The position numbers and the translations under genes were made by a program. Positions 42,332-54,308 of a stretch of DNA of 64,000 nt are shown piece by piece. The first letter of the stretch is position 1. Each line of letters starts with the position of its first letter. The notes under the pieces were generated by a model. The model saw only the letters and a program-made list of their open reading frames with translations, had not been told where the DNA came from and did not search any database. The DNA is from Prorocentrum cordatum (taxonomy: Eukaryota; Sar; Dinophyceae; Prorocentrales; Prorocentraceae): assembly GCA_963575745.1 (NCBI GenBank), contig CAUYUJ010015497.1:139566-203565 (forward strand). Reading direction: 5' to 3'.

Positions 42332-42344
42332 CGTAAACGCAATA

Positions 42345-43430
<1,086 letters not shown>

Positions 43431-43431
43431 G

Positions 43432-43615
43432 TTTGGAGTTCCCGAGGGGGGACCACCCTTCTTTCAAGCTCATCGCTTGTTTGATCCACGTCCTCCAAGA
43501 TGGCCCCAAGAGCGCTCCTAAGGCTATGCCTCAAAGAGGCGCCCAACATGCCCCCAAGAAGCTTCCAGACGATCCCCGAGGCACCCAAGACGCTCAAAGA
43601 CGGTCATGGGCTCGC
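43432..43615 (+). repeat. CCAAGA-family head type 2 and short block
   Basis: TTTGGAGTTCCCGAGGGGGG, CTTGTTTGATC and CCTCCAAGATGGCCCCAAGA match 47340-47420, then a few repeat units. Confidence 0.7.
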
Positions 43616-43632
43616 CAAGATGCCCCTTTTAC

Positions 43633-43752
43633 TGCTCCTCCTCCTCCTCCTCCTCCTCCTCCTCCTCCTCACCTCCTCCCCCTTGTCCACTGTCTCTTCC
43701 TCCTTCCTCCTCGTCGACCTCCTCCTTCTCCTCCTCCTTCTTCTCCTCCACC
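43633..43752. repeat. (CCT)n array
   Basis: CCT array with CTT and CGT variants. Confidence 0.9.
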
Positions 43753-43844
43753 ATCCTCCCTCTCTTGGGGCATCGGACGGCTTACCCCGACTTTTGTTCT
43801 TCTGCATGCTCTTTCACGTGCCTGATCACCTCAACTGCCAAGCT

Positions 43845-44010
43845 GCGCCTTAAAGCTGCCAAGGAGCGCTCTAAAAGCTGCAAAGGACCCCCTTTAAACC
43901 TGCCAAGGAGCGCCATAAAAGCTGCCAAGGAGCGCCTGCAACAGCTGCCGAGGAGAGCCTGAAACGCTGCTGAGCGGCGCATTAAAAGCTGCTGAGGAGT
44001 GCTTGGAAAA
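43845..44010. repeat. 22-bp tandem repeat
   Basis: About seven units of AAAAGCTGCCAAGGAGCGC plus spacer, period 22-23. Confidence 0.85.
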
Positions 44011-44765
44011 AAACTATAAGGTATAACATTTCGAAACGTCACGATCTTCAGAACCTACAACCGGGGAGTGGACCAGGTCCCTGGGAAATGGACTAGTTTA
44101 CCGGGGAACAATTTTTATCGAGGGAAGGGGGGGGGGGGGGGCGAGGCCTGCTGGCGCGCGCGGGTGATACAGCACGGTGCCGCACAGAAGCGTCAGTAAG
44201 ACTTGAGATACAGCCAAGCGTTGCTTCCCGGCGACGCGAGCAAACGAGGCCAAATGCCGAACCGCAGGGTGCCGACGAGGGAATGATGACGACGCAAGAT
44301 GACGACGATGAACACATCAAACATGCACATACATTTTCGGGGGACAGAATGCCCGTCTGGGCTCGACCGTGCCAAAGGCAATCCATTCTGGAGTCTCGAG
44401 GGCACGTTGCGATACGCCGCAAAGGCAGCCACAAATTTTCTTGGCTTCTGCCCGAGGCCCTGCAAGATCCCCTTATTGGAAATACATCTGTCCCAAACGA
44501 AGCCCTCACGATTGTCGCACACCGGCCTGGAAATCTTCGGCGCTCGACCCGCGAGGGATGCTCACTAGAACATGCTTGCACGCGACGCGAAGCGAAGCGA
44601 AGCTGCCGTCGCGGGCAGGGCAGGCGTCCCTTCAAGGGAGGCGAGCGCGCCGGTAGCGCGCTGGCCCTGTAAGAGGACTGGGAACAGGCTGCGACATGAG
44701 CATGATGAGTCGGTCCGCCTGTGGATCAGAGGGAGACAGAGGAAGCAGGAGAAAGGCAAACGAAT
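44011..44765. other. no gene decided
   Basis: Several frames are open on both strands between 44093 and 44670, but none shows a recognisable domain. A poly-G run lies at about 44128-44141. Confidence 0.4.
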
Positions 44766-45033
44766 CAACTTGGGCGACCCAAAAGGGGGTCCACCTGAAA
44801 GGGGGTGGTGCAAAATATTTGGGGCAATTGTATTGTAAATGCATTGCGCCGGATGAATGTATTGCACTCTGCTGCAAATAATGTGTTGCACGCGAAAATC
44901 CAGCAATACATGTGCGCCCCGAGATCTACTGCACGCCCCAAATGCGTTGCACAACCTCACAAATCCAGTGCACCAAATCTGCTGCACCACCCCCTCGACG
45001 CTGGACCCCCTCTTGGGTCGACCCGAGACCCAT
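44766..45033. mobile_element. inverted-repeat element, 52-bp arms
   Basis: Left arm TTGGGCGACCCAAAAGGGGG then TCCACC and AGGGGGTGGTGCA is inverted at the right (TGCACCACCCCCTCGACGC then TGGACCCCCTCTTGGGTCG). The interior also folds (ATTGTATTG / TGCAATAC motifs). About 268 bp, no coding capacity. Confidence 0.75.
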
Positions 45034-45221
45034 CACCGCCGCAAGAACATGCACGCACGCGCTCCCGCATGCGGGCCCAGGCTTCGAGCCGGGTCGACAC
45101 AGGGGGTGGGTACGGGGCGGCCAGGCCGCCAAACAGGAACGGCCGCCCGAGACGTCCCCACCATCCGGGCACGAACGGGCCCCCGATTATACACTCTGGC
45201 GCCCTCTCTCCCCCCCCCTGG

Positions 45222-45683
45222 GTTGCCGAGGAGGGGGAGGAGGAGGGGCGGAGGAGGAGGAGGAGGAGGAGGAGGAGGCGGAGGAGGAGGAGGAGGAGAG
45301 GGAGGAGGAGGAGGAGAGGGGAGGTGAGGGGAGGAGGACGAGGAGAGGGCGGAGGAGAGGGAGGGGAGAGGAGGAGGGAGGGAGGAGGAGGAGGAGGAGG
45401 GAGGAGGAGAAGGAGGAGGAGGAGGAGGGGAGGAGGAGGAGGAGAGGGGGTGAGGAGGAGGAGGGGGAGGAGGAGAAGGGAGGAGGAGAGGAGGAGGAGG
45501 ATGAGGAGGGAAGGAGGATGGAGGAGGAGGAGAGGAGGAGTGGAGGGAGGAGGAGGAGGAGGAGGAGGAGAGGAGGAGGAGGAGGAGGGGGAGGAGGGGA
45601 GGAGGAGGAGGAGGAGGAAGGAGGAGGAGGAGGAGGAGAGTGAGGAGGAGGAGGAGGAGGAGGAGGAGGAGGAGGAGGAGGAG
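45222..45683. repeat. (GGA)n array
   Basis: Imperfect GGA/GAG array, purines on plus. Confidence 0.95.
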
Positions 45684-46074
45684 CATGTCTGGGTCCCCAC
45701 TCTACCCTTTGACATTCTCACCATCTGTTTTGAAAGCACCGAGAAGTCCAGCCAAAAGGCACGTAAACCGCCTGAGACAGCCCACATTCTATGCGAGCGG
45801 GCCGCGAAACACTCCCATGGCGGCTCCCCCCTTGGGTTGCGCAAGCCAGCGCCTCGCTCGAGAGATTCTCACACTCTGTCTAAACTACCAGACAAGTCAA
45901 CCGCCTGAGACATCCCCACAATCTGAGAGCGAAAATGCCCGCGAAATCCCACCAGCCCTCTGGGCGTAGGTGGTCTAGGGCGTTTCCTGTTCCAACCCCC
46001 TTCTTCCTCTTCGGGGAGAGGTCTACCTCTCCCCCTACCTGGACGGGGGGCTTCGCGAGCGGTCAGGGCGTCCA

Positions 46075-46265
46075 CCATGGCCCAAGACGACTCCAAGAGG
46101 GCCTCAGAGAGCACAGGATGGCCTCCAAGATGGATCAAGACAGCGCAAGATGCCTCAATATGGCTTCCAACATGCTCCAAGATGCCCCAATCAAGTTCCA
46201 AGACGGCTCCAAGTGGCCAACGAGCTCCCCAAGGAAGCCCCGAAGAGGCCCACACCCTTCCAACA
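46075..46265 (+). repeat. CCAAGA-family block, divergent
   Basis: CCCAAGACGACTCCAAGAGG and CCAAGATGCCCCAATCAAG units. More diverged than the other blocks. Confidence 0.65.
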
Positions 46266-46317
46266 CCAAAGATTATCCCAGCGCGACCCTACCTAGGAGT
46301 TGGAGCATTTTGGAAAG

Positions 46318-46505
46318 CCACATCTACATCTACACCGACAGCTACAATTACATCTACACCTGCATCTGCATCTACATCTACATCAACATCAACAGCGAGA
46401 CTCACATCTACATCTACATATACACCTACACCTACATCTACACATACATCTTAACCTACATCCACATCTACACCTACACCTACAGCCACATATACATCTA
46501 CATGG
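46318..46505. repeat. (ACATCT)n hexamer array
   Basis: ACATCTACA / ACACCTACA hexamer repeat. Confidence 0.95.
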
Positions 46506-47050
46506 CTTGGCTGTTGATTTGCATTGCCTTTGAGTTTGCTCTGAGTTGCTTTGCGTTGCGTATGCTTTGCTTTGCTGTTGCTGCTGTTGCGTTGCCTTTG
46601 CGTTGCTGATATGCGATGTTATGCGATGCTACGCTATGCTATGCTGCACTATGCTATGCTATGCTATGCTATGCTATGCTATGCTGCGCGATACGATGCT
46701 ACGCTAGACTGCGCTATGTTGTGCTAGACTATGGTATGCTATGCTATGCTGCGCTATGCAATGCTGCGCTATGCTGTGCTATGCTATGCTATACTGCGCT
46801 ATGCTATGCTATGATATGCTTTACTATGCTATGCTATGCTATGCTGCGCTATGCTATGAATTGCTGGGCTATGCTAGGATATGAGGTGCTGCGCTATGAT
46901 ATGCTATGCTATACTGTGCTCTGCTATGCTAAAACTCAGCGAAGCTAAGATGAAGGTAAGCTAAGCTAATATATACCTGATCTAAGATGAAGCTAAGCTA
47001 AACTAAGATGAAATAAGCTGAGCTAAGATGAGATAAGCACCGCTAAGCTA
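46506..47050. repeat. (ATGCT)n pentamer array and derivatives
   Basis: TTGCTTTGCGTTGC text to 46610, then about 320 bases of ATGCT pentamer, then AAGCTAAG/AAGATG derivatives to about 47050. Confidence 0.95.
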
Positions 47051-47219
47051 AGAGGACGTAACTGGGGGAACCGTGGGGCGGATACCAGGGGAACCGCCCG
47101 GGGCGAGCCCCACTGCCCGGCCCATTTAAGCCCAGAGAGTAAGAACCCTTCTAGGCAGAGCCTAGGTAGGGAACAAATCAATGTGTGTTGCTTTCTCGCC
47201 CTTTCGCTTCTGATGGCCA

Positions 47220-47635
47220 TCCGAGGCTTCAAGATGGCTCCAAGAGAACCCAAAAATGGCCCCAAGAGAGGCTCAAGAGAGCCCCAAGACGGCCCCCATG
47301 GCGCCCAAGAGCGCTACAATAGCACCCTAAGAGGCGATGTTTGGGGCTCCCGAGGGGGGGGTGCCAATTGGAGCTTACCTCTTGTTTGATCATTGGCCTC
47401 CAAGGTGGCCCCAAGAGGCGCCCAGGTCCCAAGAGGCGTCAAAATGGCCCCAAGCTGGCCCCAAGAGGCCCCCCAGAGGACCTCAAGCGGCCCCAAGAGG
47501 CCCCCCCCGAGGCACCAAGACGCCCAAGAGCCCCCCAGGATCGCCAAGAGACCCCCAAGACGCCCCAAGAGGCTTCCAAGAAGCGCCCAAGAGACATCCT
47601 AAGAGGCTCCGAGAGGCATCCAAGAAACCTCTGGC
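47220..47635 (+). repeat. CCAAGA-family block with head type 2 inside
   Basis: CCAAGAGAGGCTCAAGAGAG units, head type 2 at 47340-47420 (GGCTCCCGAGGGGGGGGTGC), then regular CCCCAAGAGGCGCCC units. Confidence 0.8.
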
Positions 47636-47639
47636 CCTT

Positions 47640-47735
47640 TTGCTTGCCCTCCCCCTCCTGCTCCTGCTCCAGCTCCTGCTCCTGCTCCTGCTCCTCCTCC
47701 TCCTCTTCCTCCTCCTCCGACGACGACGACGATTC
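47640..47735. repeat. (CTGCTC)n / CCT / GAC short tract
   Basis: CTCCTGCTCCTGCTC hexamers followed by CCT and GACGACGAC. Confidence 0.9.
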
Positions 47736-47744
47736 CTCCTCCAT

Positions 47745-48215
47745 CTTTTGGGTTGGTGGGGATACTTTTCCGTCGCAGCTGCAGGCGAAGGCGCCGGCGG
47801 CGTCAAAGGTCAACCCGGGCTACGGGCGAAGCCAAATTACGGCTGGTGGGGATACATTTTGGTCAACAGGCTCGCGAGGCGGGTCGAAAGCCGTCCGAAC
47901 ACTAGTCGGGCCGCGACTAGGCAGCAGGAAAAGGAAGGCAAGCGAAGCGAGCGAGCGGGTAGCCACTCAGAAGGAGAGCTAGAACCGATACTCCCCAACC
48001 TGGTGGCGCTGGAAATCCCAGTGGCGACCAGCAAGTAAGCGCAGCCAAAATGGCGCGGCGGCGCGACCATAAACACGCAGAGGTCGATCGCTCGGTGTGA
48101 GTCAGGCAAACAGCACCGTCAAAGACGAACTAGACCGACAGGCACACCCAGACGACATCGGTGAATTGGGCGACACAAATGCCAAAACATCGGCTGGTGG
48201 GGATACGCGAAACGT
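47745..48215. repeat. GGTGGGGATAC motif, three copies
   Basis: GGTTGGTGGGGATACTTTT (47752), GGCTGGTGGGGATACATTTT (47844) and GGCTGGTGGGGATACGCG (48193). The intervening sequence is unique; no gene recognised. Confidence 0.55.
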
Positions 48216-48294
48216 CAACAATTTCCCCTGGCGGCTCCCGCTTGGGGTGCTGAAAGTGGCGCCTCACTCGAGGCATCCTCACAAGTTGAGTGGG

Positions 48295-48495
48295 GCAAGC
48301 CTCAGCGTGAGTGGTCTGTGTGAGTGAGATTGAGCGTGAGTGAGTCTGAGTGTGCACGAGCCTGTGAGTCAGAAAATTAGAGTATCTGAGTCTGAGTGCA
48401 TATGAGTCTACGTGTATCTGAGTATGAGCGTATCTGGGCATGAATGACCCAGTGCGTTGAATCTGAGCGTGACTGAGTCTGAATCCAAAGAGGCA
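48295..48495. repeat. (TGAGTC)n-like hexamer array
   Basis: Degenerate TGAGTGTGAGCGTATC text. Confidence 0.85.
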
Positions 48496-48529
48496 ACAAA
48501 CGTCAGGCTGACCTCGTGAGATAAAGAGT

Positions 48530-48719
48530 CTTTGACAATTCTCAAGCGGCGCGCCGCGCGTTCCATGCGCCGAGACTTGAAAAATTGAGCGGCGCACATT
48601 GCGTAGCAGACCACGCAGCTGATCAATGCAATGATGACAATGGAGTCGATGGATTGGTAAGCACTCTTGGACATGGTATTCTCGGTGCTGTTCGCAGCCG
48701 TTGCCGTATCAAAGAACAT
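48530..48719 (-). CDS. small membrane-protein exon
   Basis: A true ATG at 48719 starts MFFDTATAANSTENTMSKSA, followed by YQSID and a membrane segment SIVIIALISCVVCYAMCAAQ, then a basic stretch FFKSRRMERAARRLRIVKD. The topology would be a short N-terminus with one NST glycosylation sequon, a single membrane helix and a positively charged side. The frame stays open to 48408, but after KDSLSHE it enters the hexamer array; the sequence GAG|GTCAGC near 48525 could be a donor site. Composition is far more protein-like than any neighbour. No family recognised; probably the first exon of a larger gene or a small protein. Confidence 0.5.
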
Positions 48720-48784
48720 GGATGATCATTGATGTTCCTTCGGATTTCGACGTATTTGAGCGTTATCGCCTTTTCGGCTTCCCG

Positions 48785-49220
48785 ACTCTCCAATACGGCT
48801 TCAGAAGACCACAAGATCGGCCCGGGACGGCCCAAGAGGCCTCCAAGACGGCCCCCAGACCGCACCAGAGGGCCCGAATACGTCCCAAGATGCCTCCAAG
48901 ACGGCCCAAGAGGCGCCCAAACAGCTCCAAGTTGAGACCAGACGGGGGACTCGAAAGGACACTTCGAGCCCTCGGCCCCGAGAGGCCCCCAGGAGGCCTC
49001 AAGAGTCTTCAAGAAGCTCACAGGATAACCCCCTAGAGGCCCCTACGAGGCCCCCACGCGGCCCGAAGAAGCCCCCAAGAGGCCCAAAAGAGGCCCACAA
49101 GAGGCCCCAAGAGGCCTGAGAACTGCCTCTAGGAGGCCCCCAAAGGCCTCCCAAGAGATCCACGCGAACATCCAAGAGGCTTCCAAGCACTGGCGGGGTG
49201 GGTCGAAGGCCATTAGACCT
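48785..49220 (+). repeat. CCAAGA-family block
   Basis: CCCAAGAGGCCTCCAAGACGG units, island GGGACTCGAAAGGACACTTC then GAGCCCTCGGCCCC at 48948-48981, tail GGGGTGGGTCGAAGGCCATT then AGA at 49192-49216. Confidence 0.8.
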
Positions 49221-49605
49221 GCTTGGCACGGGGACGGAAAACGCACTTACTTTTAGAGCGCACGGGATCGCTGGCCCGTCCGCTCTAACACCTCTTATTG
49301 ACTCCCTTCGCCTCGCATTTGTCCTATCTCAGCCTCGGAGTCGCGGAGCTTTCTTTGAGCGCGTTTCTTGTTTTGGAGGGGGCGGTCGGGTCGCGTTGCG
49401 TTTTCCGCGTTTGAGCTGCCAGCTTTCCAGAACCCCGCGTTGTCCTTGCGTGGACCGCTCGTTGTCCACGCGTTGCCGCCCGTCCCTGTGCCCTGGCTGC
49501 AAGAACTTATTACGCCGCAGCTCTCTGTTGGGAGCTTTGGTCTTATCAGCTCGATTACGTCACCGCTCGCTCTTGGGAGCCGCGGTGCTAAGAGCCTTTG
49601 GTAGT
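49221..49605. other. unique spacer, no gene recognised
   Basis: Less repetitive sequence with plus-strand hydrophobic patches, but no start, motif or conserved context. Confidence 0.4.
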
Positions 49606-49607
49606 AT

Positions 49608-49996
49608 TATGGGCCTCTTGGGGGGCTCTTGGGGAGCCTCTTGGGTGCGTATTGGGGACCTTTTGGGTTTCTCGGGGGCCTCTTGGGGCCCCCTGGGGGC
49701 CTCTAGGTGGCGGGGGTGAAGGGACTAGGCTGCATTTGGCCGTCTTTGCGCTCTCTTGGGGGCCTTTTGGGGCCGTCTTGGGGCCGTCGTGGGCCGTCTT
49801 GGCGCCCTCTTGGCGCCCTCGTGGGCTGTTTTTGGGCCCTCTTGGGGGGCTTTTGGGCATTCTTGGGGCGCTCTTGGGGACCTCTTGGACAATCTTGGGC
49901 GCCTCTTGGCCCGTCTTGGCGCCCTCTTGGGATAGTTTGGGGGCCTCTTGGGAACATCTTGGGCCGTTTGGGGGCGGTCTTGGGGGCCTCTTGGAC
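49608..49996 (-). repeat. CCAAGA-family block, inverted
   Basis: CTCTTGGGGGCCTTTTGGGG units, the reverse complement of the other blocks. It abuts the 3' hairpin module of the composite satellite element without a gap. Confidence 0.8.
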
Positions 49997-50110
49997 TTTT
50001 TCCCAACCATCCTGTGGTGTTGGGTCCTCGTTTTGAAGAGTTGTGCCGCGCGTTCCTCTCCTCCCCCTCTCCTCCTCCTCCTCATCCTCCTCCCCGCCCT
50101 CCTCCCCCCA
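49997..50110 (-). repeat. composite element 1: 3' hairpin module and GGA tract
   Basis: Reading on the minus strand: satellite, then GGAGG-rich tract, then AACTCTTCAAAACGAGG, ACCCAACACCACAGGATGG and TTGGGAAA. The arms CCCAAC/GTTGGG can pair. Confidence 0.85.
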
Positions 50111-51920
50111 GGGTTCGCATGCCTCCCCGCCACTCATTTCGGCACACCCCTCACACGTTTCGTGGCCCCATAGGGAGCTCCACCGAAAGCCCCAGTGGCA
50201 GGGTTCGCATGCCTCCCCACCACCCATCTCGGCACACCCCTCACACGTTTCGTGGCCCCATAGGGAGCTCCACCGAAGGCCCCAGTGGCAGGGTTCGCAT
50301 GCCTCCCCACCACCATTTCGGCACACCCCTCACACGTTTCGTGGCCCCATAGGAGCTCCACGAAGGCACCAGTGGCAAGTTCGCATGCCTCCCCACCACC
50401 CATTTCGGCACACCCCTCACCGTTTCGTGGCCCCATAGGGAGCTCCACCGAAGGCCCCAGTGGCAGGGTTCGCATGCTCCCCACCACCCACCCATTTCGG
50501 CACACAGGTCACACGTTCGTGGCCCCATAGGGAGCCCACCGAAGGCCTTCGCATGCCTCCCCCCACCATCTCGGCACACCCCTCACACGTTTCGTGGCCC
50601 CATAGGGAGCTCCACCGAAGGCCCCAGTGGCAGGGTTCGCATGCCCCCCCACCACCCATCTTGGCACACCCCTCAGACGCTTAGTGGCCACATAGGGTCC
50701 CAATTGTAGGGTTCGCATGCCTCCTCACTACCCATTTCGGCACCCCCCTCACACGCTTCGTGGCCCCATAGGGAGCTCCACCGAAGGCCACTGGTGGCAG
50801 GGTTCGCATGCCTCCCACCCCATTTCGCACACCCCTCACAGTTTCGTGGCCCCATAGGGGGCTTCCAAGTAGGCCCAGTGGCCAAGGGTCGTGCTGACCC
50901 CCCCCCCCCCCCCCCCCCACCACCCCCCCCCCCCACACAACCACCTGCCATGTCGGCACCCACCCACACGTTTCGTGGCCCCATAGGGAGCTCCAACCGA
51001 AGGCCCCAGTGGCAGGGTTCGCATGCCTACCCACCACACATTTCGGCACACCCTCACACGCTTCGTGGCACATAGGGAGCTTCACCGAAGGCCCAGTCGT
51101 CCAGGGTTCGCAGGCCCCTCCACCACCCATCTTCGACACACCCCTAACACGTTTCGTGGCCCCATATGGAGCTCACCGAAGGCCCAGTTGGCAGGGTTCG
51201 CATGCCCCCCCCCCTATCACCCATCTTGGCACACCCCTCACACGCTTCGTGGCCCCATAGGGTCCAATGGCAGGGTTCGCATGCCTCCCCACCACCCATT
51301 TCGGCACACCCCTCACACGTTTCGTGGCCCCATAGGGAGCTCCACCGAAGGCCCCAGTGGCTGCGTTCGCATGCCTCCCCACCACCCATTTCGGCACACC
51401 CCTCACACGTTTCGTGGCCCCATAGGGAGCTCCACCGAAAGGCCCCAGTGGCAGGGTCCGCATGCCTCCCCACCACCCATTTCGGCACACCGTTCACACG
51501 TTTCGTGGCCCCAGGGGGAGCTCCACCGAAGGCCCATGGCCAGGGGCGCATGCCTCCCCACCCACCCATTTCGGCACACCCCTCACACGTTTCGTGGCCC
51601 CATAGGCAGCTCCACCGAAGGCCCCAGTGGCTGCGTTCGCATGCCACCCCACCACCCATTTCGGCACACCCCTCACACGTTTCGTGGCCCCATAGGGAGC
51701 TCCACCGAAGGCCCCAGTGGCAGGGTTCGCATGCCTCCCCACCACCCATGTCGGCACACCCCTCACACGTTTCGTGGCCCCATAGGGAGCTCCACCGAAG
51801 GCCCCAGTGGCCAGGGTTCGATGCCTCCCCACCACAACATTTCGGCACACCCCTCACACGTTTCGTGGCCCCATAGGGAGCTCCACCGAAGGCACCAGTG
51901 GCGCGGTGCCTATGGCAAGG
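50111..51920 (-). repeat. composite element 1: 90-bp satellite array
   Basis: About 20 units containing TTCGGCACACCCCTCACACG, TTTCGTGGCCCCATAGGGAG and CTCCACCGAAGGCCCCAGTG. Many units carry small deletions. A poly-C tract interrupts the array at 50898-50934. Confidence 0.95.
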
Positions 51921-51939
51921 GGGGCCTAGTTTGCGTGCC

Positions 51940-52010
51940 CCCTCCTTCGTCTCATAGCCGCGCGGTACTCGCAGCTGCATATGGTTGGGCCCTTCGCCAG
52001 GCTATTGTTT
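51940..52010 (-). repeat. composite element 1: 5' module
   Basis: On plus: GGTACTCGCAGCTGCATATG then GTTGGGCCCTTCGCCAGGCT. Same module as 37676-37735 and 53730-53786. Confidence 0.85.
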
Positions 52011-52125
52011 GGTTTTCCCAACCATCCTGTGGTGTTGGGTCCTCGTGTTGAAGAGACGGCGCACCGCGTTCCTCACCTCCTCCTCCTCCCCCCCCCCTCC
52101 CATCATCATCATCATCATCACCACC
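52011..52125 (-). repeat. composite element 2: 3' hairpin module
   Basis: On plus: TTTTCCCAACCATCCTGTGG then TGTTGGGTCCTCGTGTTGAA and a CCT tract. It follows the 5' module of element 1 directly. Confidence 0.85.
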
Positions 52126-53735
52126 GCCCATGTCGGCACACCCCTCACACGTTTCGTGGCCCCATAGGGAGCTCCACCGAAGGCCCCAGTGGCAGGGTTC
52201 GCATGCCTCCCCACCACCCATTTCGGCACACCCCTCACACGTTTCGTGGCCCCATAGGGAGCTCCACCGAAGGGCCCAGTGGCAGGGTTTGCATGCCTCC
52301 CACCACCCATTTTCGGCACACCCTCACCACGCTTCGTGGCCCCACATTAGGTGGAGCTCCACCGAAGGCCCCAGTGGCAAGGTTCCGCAGGCCTCCCCAC
52401 CCCCCCACCACCCATTTCGGCACACCCCTCACACGTTTCGTGGCCCCATAGGGAGCTCCACCGAAGGCCCCAGTGGCAGGGTTCGCATGCCTCACCACCA
52501 CCAATTTCGGCACACCCCTCACACGTTTCGTGGCTCCATAGGGAGCCCCACCGAAGGCCCCAGTGGCAGGGTTCGCATGCCTCCCCATCACTCATTTCGG
52601 CACACCCCTCACACGCTTCGTGGCCCCATAGGGAGCTCCACCGAAGGCCCCAGTGGCAAGGTTCGCATGCTTCCCGACCACCCATTTCGGCACACCCCTC
52701 ACACGTTTTGTGGCCCCATAGGGAGCTCCACCGAAGGCGCCAGTGGCAGGGTTCGCATGCTTCCCCACCACACATTTCGGCACACCCCTCACACGCTTCG
52801 TGGCCCCATAGGGAGCTCCACCGAAGGCCCCAGTGGCAACGTTCGCATGCCGCCCCACCACACATTTCGGCACACCCCTCACACGCTTCGCGGCCCCATA
52901 GAGAGCTCCACCGAAGGCCCCAGTGGCAGGGTTCGCATGCCTCCCCGCCACTCATTTCGGCACACCCCTCACACGTTTCGTGGCCCCATAGGGAGCTCCA
53001 CCGAAGGCCCCAGTGGCAGGGTTCGCATGCCTCCCCACCACACATTTCGGCACACCCCTCACACGCTTCGTGGCCCCATAGGGGGCTCCACCGAAGGCCC
53101 CAGTGGCAGGGTTCGCATGCCTCCCCACCACCAATTTCGGCACACCCCTCACACGCTTCGTGGCCCCATAGGGAGCTCCACCGAAGGCCCCAGTTGCAGG
53201 GTCCGCATGCCTCCCCGCCACCCATTTCGGCACACCCCTCACACGCTTCGTGGCCCCATAGGGAGCTCCGCCGAAGGCCCCAGTGGCATGGTTCGTATAT
53301 GCCTCCTCAACACCCATGTCGGCACATCCCTCGCACGCTTCGTGGCCCCATGGGGATTTCCACTGAAGGCCCCAGTAACTGGGTGCGCATGCGCCCCCAC
53401 ACCCATTTCGACACACCCCTCGCACGCTTCGTGGCACCATAGGGAGCTCCACCGAAGGCCCCAGCGGCTGCGTTCGCATGCCGCCCCCACGCCAATTTCG
53501 GCACACCCCTCACACGCTTCGTGGCCCCACAAGGAGCTCGACCGAAGGCCCCAGCGGCTGCGTTCGCATGCCGCCCCCACACCAACTTCGGTTCACCACT
53601 CACACGCTTCGCGGCCCCATAGGGAGCCCCACCGAAGGCCCCAGTGGCAGCGTTCGCATGCCGCCCCCACACCCATTTCGGCACACCCCTCAAACGGTTC
53701 GTGGCCCCATAGGGAGATCCACCGAAGACGGTACT
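52126..53735 (-). repeat. composite element 2: 90-bp satellite array
   Basis: About 18 units, very regular between 52590 and 53280 (CAGTGGCAGG at 52921, 53011 and 53101). Units near 53300-53730 are more diverged. Confidence 0.95.
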
Positions 53736-53790
53736 CACACCAGCATTACTCACAACTGCATATGGTTGGGTCCTTCGCCAGGCTAATTCC
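53736..53790 (-). repeat. composite element 2: 5' module
   Basis: On plus: two CAYTACTCACA / GGTACTCACA copies, then CAACTGCATATGGTTGGGTC then CTTCGCCAGGCTA. Confidence 0.85.
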
Positions 53791-53800
53791 CCCCCCCCCC

Positions 53801-54110
53801 CGTGTTTCGTGGGGTTCTGGTTTTCTTCCCTGCCGCGGCGCACCCGCGTCTCACCTCACCTCGCACCTCATCCCCCCCCCCCCCCCTCCTTCCTCTCCTC
53901 ACCCGTGCCCAGCGCGTGCACGGCAAGCGCATGGGGCACGCGTCTACATACGGCCGCGCGCATGCACACGCTCGCACACAACACACGCGCACACACCATA
54001 CAACGCTAGTGCGCGCCTTCGTGAGGTTCCGGTTCCCCACATGCTTCGTGGGGTTCTGGTTTTCTTCCCTGCCGCGCCGCGCCCGCGTCTCCTCACACCT
54101 CCCCTCCTCT
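53801..54110. repeat. two-copy TTCGTGGGGTTCTGG repeat
   Basis: TTTCGTGGGGTTCTGGTTTT then CTTCCCTGCCGCG occurs at 53802 and 54043, each followed by CACCTC-rich text. Between them is a CACACGC-rich stretch. Confidence 0.8.
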
Positions 54111-54174
54111 CTCTTTCTTCCTCCCCTCACTCACACACACACACGCGCACTTCACTCTTCCCCCTCGTCACAGC

Positions 54175-54308
54175 ACTGCTCAGCTCAGCTCAACTCACCT
54201 CAGCACAGCACAGCACAGCTCAGCTCAGCACAGCACAGCTCGGCTCAGCTCAGGACAGCTCAGCACAGCCCAGCACGGCTCAGCTCAGCACAGCACAGCA
54301 CAGCTCGT
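54175..54308. repeat. (CAGCT/CAGCA)n pentamer array
   Basis: About 27 pentamers. Confidence 0.95.

Noticed and set aside
48046-48060. Spliced-leader core AGCCAAAATGGC
   Set aside because: Only 12-13 of 22 positions match and both flanks differ completely, so it is treated as chance.
50111-53735. Repetitive 30-residue proteins of 280-750 codons
   Set aside because: Produced by the 90-bp satellite; several frames are open at once and unit indels shift them freely.
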